Shown piece by piece: positions 7,090 to 14,388 of a stretch of DNA of 64,000 bases. The stretch lies in contig NZ_VTOX01000003.1 in NCBI RefSeq assembly GCF_012184415.1, forward strand, positions 186,001 through 250,000. Reading direction: 5' to 3'. The position numbers and the translations under genes are program-made. The first letter of the stretch is position 1. The number at the start of each line of letters is the position of its first letter. Under the pieces are notes generated by a model, which saw only the letters and a list, made by a program, of their open reading frames with translations, did no database searches and had not been told where the DNA came from. This DNA comes from Ramlibacter lithotrophicus. Lineage in GTDB: Bacteria; Pseudomonadota; Gammaproteobacteria; Burkholderiales; Burkholderiaceae_C.

Positions 7090-8202
7090 ATGACCGAACC
7101 CGAACCGCTCAATTCGCCCGCACTGCAAGGCAAGGCCCTGATCTGGCTGCTCGTGATCGTCACGGTGCTGTTCTGCGTGATCCTGTGGCCCTACAGCGGA
7201 GCGGTCTCCTGGGCGGTGTTCCTCGCGATCGTGTTCTCGTCGCTGCAGGAGCGCTCGGTCGACGTCTGCCGGGGCCGCCGCGGCTGGGCCGCCTTCGGCA
7301 CGCTCATCGTGATCGTGGTGAGCGTCCTGCTGCCCACGGCGCTGCTCACCGCCGCGATCACGCAGGAGGCGGCAGCGTTCGTCGAACGCGTGCGTTCCGG
7401 GCAGATCCAGGTCGGACAGTATTTCCAGCGCGGCGTCGAGGCCTTGCCCCTCTGGGCGCGCGGCCTGCTCGACCGCTTCGGCCTCGGCGACCTCTCGCTG
7501 CTGCAGGCCAAGGTCGTCGAAGTTCTCGGCCGCAGCGGCCAGACCATCACCTCGCGCGTCTTCAGCATCGGCCAGAACACGCTGGAATTCCTGGTCAGCT
7601 TCTTCGTGATGCTGTACCTGCTGTTCTTCCTGCTGCGCGACGGCAAGGAACTGGCCGCCGCGGCTGCCCGGGCGATGCCGTTGAAACAGGGGCACACCAC
7701 GCGCCTGCTCGGGCAGTTCGCCACCGTCGTGCGCGCCACCGTCAAGGGCAACGTGGTGGTCGCGCTGGTGCAAGGCACCTTGGGCGGGCTGGCGTTCTGG
7801 GCGCTCGGGATCGCCGGTCCGCTGTTGTGGGGCGCGGTGATGGCCCTGCTTTCGCTGTTGCCCGCCGTGGGCGCGGCGATGGTGTGGGCTCCGGTGGCGA
7901 TCTACCTGGCGACCACAGGGTCCATCCTGCCGGCGCTGGGGCTCACGCTGTGGGGCGTGCTGGTGATCGGGCTGGTCGACAACGTGCTGCGGCCGATCCT
8001 GGTCGGGCGCGACACCCGCATGCCCGACTACCTGGTGCTGATCGCCACCCTGGGCGGCCTCACGGTCTTCGGCCTGAACGGCTTCGTGATCGGCCCGGTG
8101 ATCGCCGCGATGTTCCTCGTGACCTGGGACATCTTCGCCCGGGCGCGGCAGGAGCAGCAGGCGGTGGGGCGGCCGGCGGACGAAGGCGGCAGCCCCGGCT
8201 GA
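7090..8202 (+). CDS. AI-2E family (PerM/TqsA-like) membrane permease
   Basis: This 370-residue protein has about eight membrane segments and the layout of the AI-2E transporter family: two or three helices at the N-terminus, a soluble region of roughly 80 residues (about 90-160), then a helical C-terminal half. The segment with GALLPAVGA-like spacing (LLSLLPAVGAAMVWAP) and the GLVDNVLRPILVGR motif, near residue 300, are diagnostic. Proven members export autoinducer-2 or exchange Na+/H+; the substrate of this one is not known. The open frame continues far upstream, but the ATG at MTEPEPLNSP is the family-like start. It is convergent with the thiolase gene, 13 bases apart. Confidence 0.85.
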   Translation: MTEPEPLNSPALQGKALIWLLVIVTVLFCVILWPYSGAVSWAVFLAIVFSSLQERSVDVCRGRRGWAAFGTLIVIVVSVLLPTALLTAAITQEAAAFVERVRSGQIQVGQYFQRGVEALPLWARGLLDRFGLGDLSLLQAKVVEVLGRSGQTITSRVFSIGQNTLEFLVSFFVMLYLLFFLLRDGKELAAAAARAMPLKQGHTTRLLGQFATVVRATVKGNVVVALVQGTLGGLAFWALGIAGPLLWGAVMALLSLLPAVGAAMVWAPVAIYLATTGSILPALGLTLWGVLVIGLVDNVLRPILVGRDTRMPDYLVLIATLGGLTVFGLNGFVIGPVIAAMFLVTWDIFARARQEQQAVGRPADEGGSPG

Positions 8203-8215
8203 CGCCCCGTGGCGG

Positions 8216-9406
8216 TTACCGCTGCAGGTTCTCGACCAGCACCGCCATCCCCATCCCGCTGCCCAGGCACATGCTGACGACGCCGTAGCGGCCGGCCGTG
8301 TCGGCCAGGTGCTGCATGGCGGTGATCGTCATCCTGATTCCGGTGGCGCCGGGCGGATGGCCGATGCTGATCCCCCCGCCGTACAGGTTGGTGCGATCCC
8401 GGGCGATCCCGAGTTCCTTCTCCGCGTGCAGGTTCACGACCGCGAAGGCCTCGTTGATCTCGAAGTAATCGATGTCCGCCACTTCCAGGTCGTTGCGCTG
8501 CAGCAGCTTGGCGATCGCCGGCACCGGCCCGGCGCCCATGATCTCGGGCGGCACGCCGGCCACCGCGTAGTCGACCAGCCGCGCCTGCGGCCAGACGCCG
8601 CCCGGCAGCGCCTTCTGGTGCGCCACGACCAGGCACGCGGCGCCGTCGGTGACGCCGCTGCTGCTGCCGGCCGTCACCGTCCCGTTCGCCTTGAACGCGG
8701 GCTTGAGCGCCGCGAGCTTCTCCCGGGTGACGTTGGGCCGCGGGAATTCGTCGATGGCGAAGCTGCGGCTACCCTGCCGGCCGTCCGGCACCTCGATCGG
8801 CTCGATCTGGCGCGCCAGGAACCCCGATTCCATCGCCGCCTTCGCCCGCTGCTGGCTCATGAAGCCCCAGTCGTCCATCGCCGGTCGCTGGTAGCCGAAG
8901 CGCTCCGCGAGGGCTTCCGCCGTGTCGCCCATCAATGCCTTGCTGAACGGGCAGCGGTAGATGGCGTCCAGGCCGTCCTCCATTTCCACCGGTCCGCGTC
9001 CGGCACCGTAGCGCAGGTGCCGCGACACGTACGGCACGCGGCTGAAATTCTCGCCGCCGGCGGCCAGCGCGATGCGGCTGTGGCCGGTCGCGATCTGCTC
9101 CGCGGCGCTCACGATCGCCTGGGTGCCGGAGCCGCACGCGCGCGTCACCGTCAGCGCGCTGCTTTCCACCGGAAGGCCGGCGTCCAGCGCCACCTTGCGG
9201 CTGATGAAGGGCCCGTCGTGGTCCACCACGCCGACCAGCCCGAACACCAGGTGGTCGACGTCGGGCGGCGCGATGGAACTGCGCTGCAGCGACGCCCGCG
9301 CCACGTGCGCGCCGAGCGCCGAGAGCGGCACGTCGCGCAGGGATTTGCCGAAGTCGCCGAACGCGGTGCGCACGCCGCCCAGCAGCACGATCTGATCGAA
9401 GGCCAT
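8216..9406 (-). CDS. Acetyl-CoA acetyltransferase / 3-ketoacyl-CoA thiolase
   Basis: This 396-residue protein is a thiolase. The nucleophilic cysteine lies in TRACGSGTQ (Cys91), the NEAFAVVN motif supplies the Asn/Glu region, the active-site histidine is in GHPPGATG, and the second cysteine is in CLGSGMG near the C-terminus. It cleaves 3-ketoacyl-CoA to acetyl-CoA and a shortened acyl-CoA, or runs in reverse, in the cytoplasm. The start at MAFDQIV is backed by AGGAG. It faces away from the Liv-type transporter across a 114-base gap containing the palindrome at 9498-9511, so it probably belongs to the same regulon and completes its beta-oxidation steps. GHPPGATG instead of GHPIGATG is a mild variant. 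Confidence 0.9.
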   Translation of the reverse strand: MAFDQIVLLGGVRTAFGDFGKSLRDVPLSALGAHVARASLQRSSIAPPDVDHLVFGLVGVVDHDGPFISRKVALDAGLPVESSALTVTRACGSGTQAIVSAAEQIATGHSRIALAAGGENFSRVPYVSRHLRYGAGRGPVEMEDGLDAIYRCPFSKALMGDTAEALAERFGYQRPAMDDWGFMSQQRAKAAMESGFLARQIEPIEVPDGRQGSRSFAIDEFPRPNVTREKLAALKPAFKANGTVTAGSSSGVTDGAACLVVAHQKALPGGVWPQARLVDYAVAGVPPEIMGAGPVPAIAKLLQRNDLEVADIDYFEINEAFAVVNLHAEKELGIARDRTNLYGGGISIGHPPGATGIRMTITAMQHLADTAGRYGVVSMCLGSGMGMAVLVENLQR

Positions 9407-9454
9407 GGACTCGCTCTCCTGGTTTCCACCCACTCGCGGCACTCGCAAACTCGC

Positions 9455-9484
9455 TTGTCGCCACGGCGCCGGGCGTGCTATCGT
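9455..9484 (+). promoter_or_regulatory. Possible sigma70 promoter of the Liv/acyl-CoA operon
   Basis: A TTGTCG hexamer at 9455-9460 and a TATCGT hexamer at 9479-9484 are separated by 18 bases, each matching four of six consensus positions. Transcription would begin around 9491, just before the palindrome at 9498-9511. The match is moderate, and this high-GC genome gives few strong promoters to compare with. Confidence 0.35.
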
Positions 9485-9497
9485 GGATCGATCTTAC

Positions 9498-9511
9498 CAA
9501 ACGCCTGTTTG
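9498..9511. promoter_or_regulatory. Palindromic operator, copy 1 (CAAACGCCTGTTTG)
   Basis: This is a perfect CAAAC-N4-GTTTG inverted repeat ending nine bases before the ATG of the first Liv-type ATPase gene. A copy differing in a single spacer base lies at 18358-18371, directly before the tetR gene. The GAAAC/CAAAC-N4-GTTTG shape is like operators bound by TetR-family regulators of fatty acid metabolism such as PsrA. I infer that the TetR protein encoded at 18400 binds both. The position just downstream of the likely transcription start fits repression. Confidence 0.7.
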
Positions 9512-9520
9512 CCTTAACAG

Positions 9521-10336
9521 ATGCCGACGCTCTCCGCCGCCACCGCCGGGCCGCCGCTGCTCGAGGTCGAAGGCGCGCACCTGACGTTCGGCGGCATCCA
9601 CGTGCTGTCCGGCGTTTCGCTGCGCGCGCAGCGCGGCGAGATCACCGCCGTCATCGGCCCGAACGGTGCCGGCAAGACCAGCCTGTTCAACGCCGTTTCC
9701 GGCTTCTACCGGCCGCAGCGCGGCCGCGTGCTGCTCGAAGGCACGGACATCAGCCGGGAGCGGCCGCACCGGCGCGCGGCGCTGGGCCTGGCGCGCACCT
9801 TCCAGAACGTGGCGCTGTTTCGCGGCATGACGGTGCTCGACAACATCAAGCTGGGCGGCCACACGCGGCTCTCGGCCAACCCGCTCACCGCCATGAAGTA
9901 CTTCGGCTCGGCCCGCCGCGAGGAGATGGCGCTGCGCCGCGAGATCGAGCGCGAGGTGATCGACTTCCTGGAGATCGACCACATCCGCCACCTGCCGGTG
10001 GCCGCCCTCTCCTACGGGCTGCAGAAGCGGGTCGAGCTGGCCCGGGCCCTCGCGATGCGGCCCAGGCTGCTGATGATCGACGAGCCGGTGGCCGGCATGA
10101 ACCGGGAGGAGACCGAGGACATGGCGCGCTTCATCCTCGACATCCAGGAGGAGCGCGGCATCAGCGTGCTGCTGATCGAGCACGACATGGGGCTGGTGAT
10201 GGACATCTCCAACCACGTGGTGGTGCTCAATTTCGGGCAGGTGATCGCCGAGGGGACGCCCGCGCAGGTGCGCTCGCATCCCGAGGTGGTGCGCGCCTAC
10301 CTCGGCGAACAGGCCGCGCGCAAGGTGGCCGCATGA
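9521..10336 (+). CDS. Branched-chain amino acid-type ABC transporter, ATP-binding protein (LivG-like)
   Basis: This 271-residue ATPase belongs to the LivG group. It has Walker A GPNGAGKT at 46-53, the Q-loop near Gln95, Walker B LLMIDEP at 183-189, and the long insertion after the Q-loop typical of LivG (about 110-150). The signature reads LSYGLQ (163-168) instead of LSGGQ, a variant common in LivG proteins. It energises uptake together with the two permeases, the second ATPase and the periplasmic binding protein that follow. Its stop overlaps the next gene by four bases. The location, next to acyl-CoA enzymes, suggests a carboxylic acid substrate rather than an amino acid. Confidence 0.9.
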   Translation: MPTLSAATAGPPLLEVEGAHLTFGGIHVLSGVSLRAQRGEITAVIGPNGAGKTSLFNAVSGFYRPQRGRVLLEGTDISRERPHRRAALGLARTFQNVALFRGMTVLDNIKLGGHTRLSANPLTAMKYFGSARREEMALRREIEREVIDFLEIDHIRHLPVAALSYGLQKRVELARALAMRPRLLMIDEPVAGMNREETEDMARFILDIQEERGISVLLIEHDMGLVMDISNHVVVLNFGQVIAEGTPAQVRSHPEVVRAYLGEQAARKVAA

Positions 10337-11223
10337 ACCCAGGCTTCGACTGGGCGGCCCTGGCGGAATTCAGCATCGTCGGCCTGCTCTCGGGCGGGCT
10401 CCTGGCGATGATCGCCCTGGGCTTCGTGCTCATCTACAAGGGCACCGGCGTCATCAACTTCGCGATGGGCGAGTTCATGATGCTGGGCGCCTACTTCTTC
10501 TACACGGCCAACGTGATGTGGGGCCTGCCGCTGGCCGTGGCCCTGGTCCTGTCGTTCGCCGCGGTCGCCGTAGCGGCGGCGGTCATCGAGCGCGGCGTGC
10601 TGCGGCCGCTCGCGGGCCAACCGGTCATCTCGGTGCTCATGGCCACTATCGGACTGGCCAGCGCCATCCATGGCGCGGTCGACGCGGTCTGGGGCGGACG
10701 GAACTACGAACTGCCCTCGCTGCTGCCGCGCGCGCCGATCATCCTGGGCGACGTGCTGATCCCGGGCAAGACGCTGTGGAGCTTCCTGATGGCGATGGCG
10801 GTGATTGCCGGCTTCGTCCTGTACTTCCGCTTCTCGCGCACGGGCGTGTCGATGCGGGCCGCGGCCAGCGACCCGACGACCGCGTACGTGCTGGGCATCG
10901 ACGTGCGCGCCACGCAGCGCCTGACGTGGATCTTTGCCGGGGTGGTCGGGGCCCTCGCCGGGATCATCGTGGCATCCACCACCAGCCTGTCGCCGGCCGT
11001 CGGCAGCGCGGCCCTCGGCGTGCTCGCCATCATCATTCTCGGCGGCCTGGACAGCATTCCCGGCGCCATCGTCGCCGGCCTCATCGTCGGGATGATCGAG
11101 AGCCTCACCGCAGGCTACCTGGGGGGCAAGGTGCGCGACATCGTGCCTTACGCGACGGTGCTGGTCATCCTGCTGGTGCGGCCTTACGGGCTGTTCGGCA
11201 CCCGCCAGATCGAGAGACTGTGA
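10333..11223 (+). CDS. ABC transporter permease (LivH-like)
   Basis: This 296-residue inner-membrane permease has about eight hydrophobic segments and LivH-family signatures: the YKGTGVINFAMGEFMMLGAY motif at about residues 34-53, and the cytoplasmic loop with MRAAASDPTTAYVLGIDVRAT near 175-195. That loop contacts the ATPase subunits. The C-terminus ends RPYGLFGTRQIERL, which is family-typical. It forms the channel with the LivM-like permease encoded next. Translation is coupled to the LivG-like gene through an ATGA overlap. Confidence 0.9.
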   Translation: MNPGFDWAALAEFSIVGLLSGGLLAMIALGFVLIYKGTGVINFAMGEFMMLGAYFFYTANVMWGLPLAVALVLSFAAVAVAAAVIERGVLRPLAGQPVISVLMATIGLASAIHGAVDAVWGGRNYELPSLLPRAPIILGDVLIPGKTLWSFLMAMAVIAGFVLYFRFSRTGVSMRAAASDPTTAYVLGIDVRATQRLTWIFAGVVGALAGIIVASTTSLSPAVGSAALGVLAIIILGGLDSIPGAIVAGLIVGMIESLTAGYLGGKVRDIVPYATVLVILLVRPYGLFGTRQIERL

Positions 11224-11291
11224 GATGGTGACATGCGCATAGGCGACTACCGCGCGAGCTACGAGCACGACGAGGCGATCTGGACACGCCG

Positions 11292-12272
11292 GTGCAGCGC
11301 CGGTGGCTGGCGGCGCTGGCCCTGCTCCTGCTGGTGTTGCCGTTCCTCGTCAACAACTACGTCGTGGGGCTGGCCTGCATCCTGTGCATCCACCTGATCG
11401 CCGCCTCGGGTCTCAACGTGATGACCGGCTTCAGCGGCCTGATCTCGCTGGGACACGCGGCCTTCATGGGGGTGGGCTGCTACACGGCCGCATGGCTCGC
11501 GCAACGCGGCGTTCCGTTCTGGCTGACCATCCCGGCCGCCGGCGCGATGGCCGCGCTGCTCGGCGCGGTCGCCGGCCTGCCCAGCCTGCGCATCAAGGGG
11601 CTGTACCTGGCGGTGGCGACGCTGGCGATGCAGTTCCTGCTGGAGTACGTGTTCCGCGAATGGGACTCGGTGACCGGCGGCGTGCGCGGCGTGAACGTTC
11701 CCAATGCCAGTCTGTTCGGGTTCGATTTGCTGAACGACACCCGCATGTACTACCTGATCGTGCCGCTGGCGGCGCTGCTGCTGGTGCTGGCGCGCAACCT
11801 GTTCCGCACCCGGGTCGGCCGCGCCTTCATCGCCATCCGCGACAAGGACATCTCCGCCGAGGTGCTGGGCATCAACCTGCTGCACTACAAGCTGGCGGCC
11901 TTTGCCATCGGTTCGTTCTACGCGGGCGTGGCCGGTGCCCTGCTGGGTTATTTCTACCGGGCGATGACGCCGGAGTACTTCAGCCTGCAGCTGTCGATCT
12001 TCTACCTGGCCGTGATCATCGTCGGCGGGCTCGGCAGCCTGGTCGGCACGATCTTCGGCGCCGTCTTCATGACGCTGGTGCCGGAGGCGCTGCGCTTCCT
12101 GGTCTCGGTGGCCGCGCAGTGGTCGCCGCGCGCCACCGAGATCCTGAGCCCGATCCAGCAGGTGGTGTTCGGCCTCCTGATCATCGGCTTCCTCGTCTAC
12201 GAGCCGCACGGCCTCGCGGTGATCTGGCGCCGCGTGCGCCGCTTCTTCCACCTGTGGCCGTTCCGCACCTGA
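11292..12272 (+). CDS. ABC transporter permease (LivM-like), probable 5' frameshift
   Basis: The main frame encodes a 326-residue LivM-type permease. Signatures include GLNVMTGFSGLISLGHAAFMGVG at about residues 40-62, the RTRVGRAFIAIRDKDISAEVLGIN loop near 172-195, and IIVGGLGSLVGT. The frame starts at GTG 11292. However, a second frame beginning at ATG 11233, ten bases after the LivH stop, encodes MRIGDYRASYEHDEAI, which is the usual N-terminus of LivM proteins of this type. It would join the main frame (LDTPVQRRW) if one C were added at about position 11280. Either the sequence has lost one base, or translation restarts at GTG 11292 and the protein lacks about 20 residues before its first membrane helix. 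Confidence 0.8.
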   Translation: MQRRWLAALALLLLVLPFLVNNYVVGLACILCIHLIAASGLNVMTGFSGLISLGHAAFMGVGCYTAAWLAQRGVPFWLTIPAAGAMAALLGAVAGLPSLRIKGLYLAVATLAMQFLLEYVFREWDSVTGGVRGVNVPNASLFGFDLLNDTRMYYLIVPLAALLLVLARNLFRTRVGRAFIAIRDKDISAEVLGINLLHYKLAAFAIGSFYAGVAGALLGYFYRAMTPEYFSLQLSIFYLAVIIVGGLGSLVGTIFGAVFMTLVPEALRFLVSVAAQWSPRATEILSPIQQVVFGLLIIGFLVYEPHGLAVIWRRVRRFFHLWPFRT

Positions 12273-12304
12273 AGCCCCGGTCTTTTCCAACCAAGGAGAC
12301 AACC

Positions 12305-13525
12305 ATGACCCAGATCGACCAACGGATGCAACGCGACCGCCGGCGCCTGCTGGCCGCCGGCGCCGGCGCGGCGGGGCTTTCGGCCTTTCCGCTGCTGCCC
12401 GCCATCGCGCAGAACGGCGACATCGTCGTCGGCGCCGCCCCGCCCATCACCGGCGTGTTCGCATTCGCCGGCGTGGGCCTGCACCAGGGCCTGAACGACT
12501 ACTGCGAGTGGCGCAACACCAAGGGCGGGATCATGGGCCGCAAGCTGCGCTACATCGGCGAGGACTCCGGCTACAAGATGGACCAGGCGATGAGCGTGTT
12601 CAAGAAGATCATGGGCGCGCACAACCCGCCGGTCTTCTACGGCGACTCCACCGCCTGGGCCAAGGCCGCGTCCAAGGAAGTGAGCCAGCTCGGCACCACG
12701 CTGACCAGCAGCCCCAGCTTCTCGTCCGACCTGGCCGATGCGAAGACCGCTCCGTACTACTTCATGGCGGGGCCGACCTACACCGCCATGGGCGAGATCC
12801 TGCTGGAATACATCAGCCGCACCTCGCGCGGGGCCACCAAGCCGGCCGTGGCCATCGTCTACAGCGACACCGAATTCGGCCGCGACCCGATCCCCGGCAT
12901 CAAGGCCCGGGCCCAGAAGCTGGGGATCCCGCTGGTGCAGGAGATCGTCACCAAGCCCGGCGCGGTGGACGTCTCGGGCGAAGTAGCCAAGCTGCGCCGG
13001 GCCAAGCCCGACTACGTGATCTTCCACGGCTACGTGCTGGCGCCGATCCCGGAGTTCATCAAGCAGATGCGCGAATCCGGCATGAGCACGACACCGATGG
13101 GCACGATCTGGAGCATGGACAAGACCACCGTGGACGCCATGGGCGCCGCGGCGCAGGGCTGGATGGGCGTGATGCCTTACCGCTACAGCTACGACACCGA
13201 AGGCGCGCCGACCATGCAGACGATGGTCGACTACATCAAGAAGGCCCGTCCCGGCACCAACTACGTCACCTTGTTCCACACCCACGGCTGGCTGGTCGGG
13301 ATGATCTTCTCGGAGGTGATCGAGCGCTGCCTGAAGGGCAAGAAGCCGCTCACCGGCCCCAACATGAAGGCGGCGCTGGAGAGCATCCACGACTGGGACA
13401 CCGGCGGCATCACCGGGCTGCTGGCGTCGCTGAAAGGGCACCAGATCCCGTCGGGACGGGTGTACCAGTACAACCCCGGCAGCAAGCTGATGGAGCCGGC
13501 CAGCGGCTGGATCCGCACCGCATGA
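12305..13525 (+). CDS. ABC transporter substrate-binding protein (LivJ/LivK-like), probable Tat export
   Basis: This 406-residue type I periplasmic binding protein starts with a signal containing RDRRRLLAAGAG and a hydrophobic run ending LPAIAQ. The R-R-x-L-L pattern suggests twin-arginine export. The mature part begins GDIVVGAAPPITG and has the two-lobe Peripla_BP_6 fold, with FGDS-like, YSDTEFGRD and FHTHGWLVG segments. It should capture the substrate outside the inner membrane and deliver it to the LivH/LivM-like permeases. A clear CAAGGAGAC site precedes the ATG. The ligand cannot be deduced; neighbouring CoA-ligase and acyl-CoA dehydrogenase genes favour a carboxylic acid. Confidence 0.88.
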   Translation: MTQIDQRMQRDRRRLLAAGAGAAGLSAFPLLPAIAQNGDIVVGAAPPITGVFAFAGVGLHQGLNDYCEWRNTKGGIMGRKLRYIGEDSGYKMDQAMSVFKKIMGAHNPPVFYGDSTAWAKAASKEVSQLGTTLTSSPSFSSDLADAKTAPYYFMAGPTYTAMGEILLEYISRTSRGATKPAVAIVYSDTEFGRDPIPGIKARAQKLGIPLVQEIVTKPGAVDVSGEVAKLRRAKPDYVIFHGYVLAPIPEFIKQMRESGMSTTPMGTIWSMDKTTVDAMGAAAQGWMGVMPYRYSYDTEGAPTMQTMVDYIKKARPGTNYVTLFHTHGWLVGMIFSEVIERCLKGKKPLTGPNMKAALESIHDWDTGGITGLLASLKGHQIPSGRVYQYNPGSKLMEPASGWIRTA

Positions 13526-14388
13526 GGATGGCGGACGAGGCCGAACCCGCCGGCGGCGCTCCGGGCGCGCCCGGGGCGCCCGGCGGCGAGCCGGCGCTGG
13601 CCGTGGAGAACATCGAGGTGGTCTATCACCACTCGGTGCAGGTGCTGCGCGGCCTCTCGCTGGCGGTGCCCAAGGGCCGGATCGTCGCCCTGCTGGGCAG
13701 CAACGGCGCCGGCAAGACCACCACCCTCAAGGCGATTTCCGGGCTGCTGCCGCTCGAGATCGGCCAGGTGCGCTCCGGCGCCATCCGCTACCTCGGCGAG
13801 CGCATCGACCACGTGGCGCCGCACCTGCTGGCGCGGCGCGGCATCGCGCACGTGCGGGAGGGCCGACACGTGTTCGAGGACCTCACCGTGGACGAGAACC
13901 TGGTGGCCGCCGGCTACGCGCTGAAGGGGCGCGGCCTGAAGCCCGACCCCGGGCTGATCTACGAGTATTTCCCGCGGCTGCGGGAGCGCCGCGCGCAGAA
14001 GGCAGGTTACCTGTCCGGCGGCGAGCAGCAGATGCTGGCGATCGGGCGGGCGCTGCTGGGACAGCCGCAACTGATGCTGCTGGACGAGCCCTCGCTGGGC
14101 CTGGCGCCGATCGTGGTGGAGGACATCTTCAGGATCATCGAGCGCATCAACCGCGAACAGGGCGTGGCCATGCTGCTGGTGGAACAGAACGCGATGGCCG
14201 CCTTCGGCATCGCGCACTACGGCTACATCATGGAAAGCGGCCGGGTCGTGATCGACGGCCCCTGCAGCCGGCTGGTGAACGACGCCGACGTGCAGCGCTT
14301 CTACCTCGGATACGGCGACGGCGAATCGGAACTCGCGAGCTTCCGCCACGTGAAGCACTACAAGCGGCGCAAGAGGTGGTTGTCGTGA
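13522..14388 (+). CDS. ABC transporter ATP-binding protein (LivF-like)
   Basis: This 288-residue ATPase is LivF-like. It has Walker A GSNGAGKT at 59-66, signature LSGGEQQ at 164-170 and Walker B LMLLDEP at 184-190. It carries two additions compared with the usual length of about 235 residues. One is a low-complexity N-terminal GAPGAPGAPGG stretch (residues 12-22); the other is a basic C-terminal tail (KHYKRRKRW). Both are seen in LivF homologues from carboxylic-acid or aromatic acid clusters. It overlaps the binding-protein gene by four bases and the acyl-CoA ligase by four bases (GTGA), so it sits in the middle of one operon. Confidence 0.9.
   Translation: MRMADEAEPAGGAPGAPGAPGGEPALAVENIEVVYHHSVQVLRGLSLAVPKGRIVALLGSNGAGKTTTLKAISGLLPLEIGQVRSGAIRYLGERIDHVAPHLLARRGIAHVREGRHVFEDLTVDENLVAAGYALKGRGLKPDPGLIYEYFPRLRERRAQKAGYLSGGEQQMLAIGRALLGQPQLMLLDEPSLGLAPIVVEDIFRIIERINREQGVAMLLVEQNAMAAFGIAHYGYIMESGRVVIDGPCSRLVNDADVQRFYLGYGDGESELASFRHVKHYKRRKRWLS

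Noticed and set aside
6217-7773. Minus-strand frame of 518 codons ending with the small membrane protein.
   Set aside because: Only the last 122 codons look like a protein. The rest is antisense to the AI-2E-family permease and passes through the TfoX-like gene.
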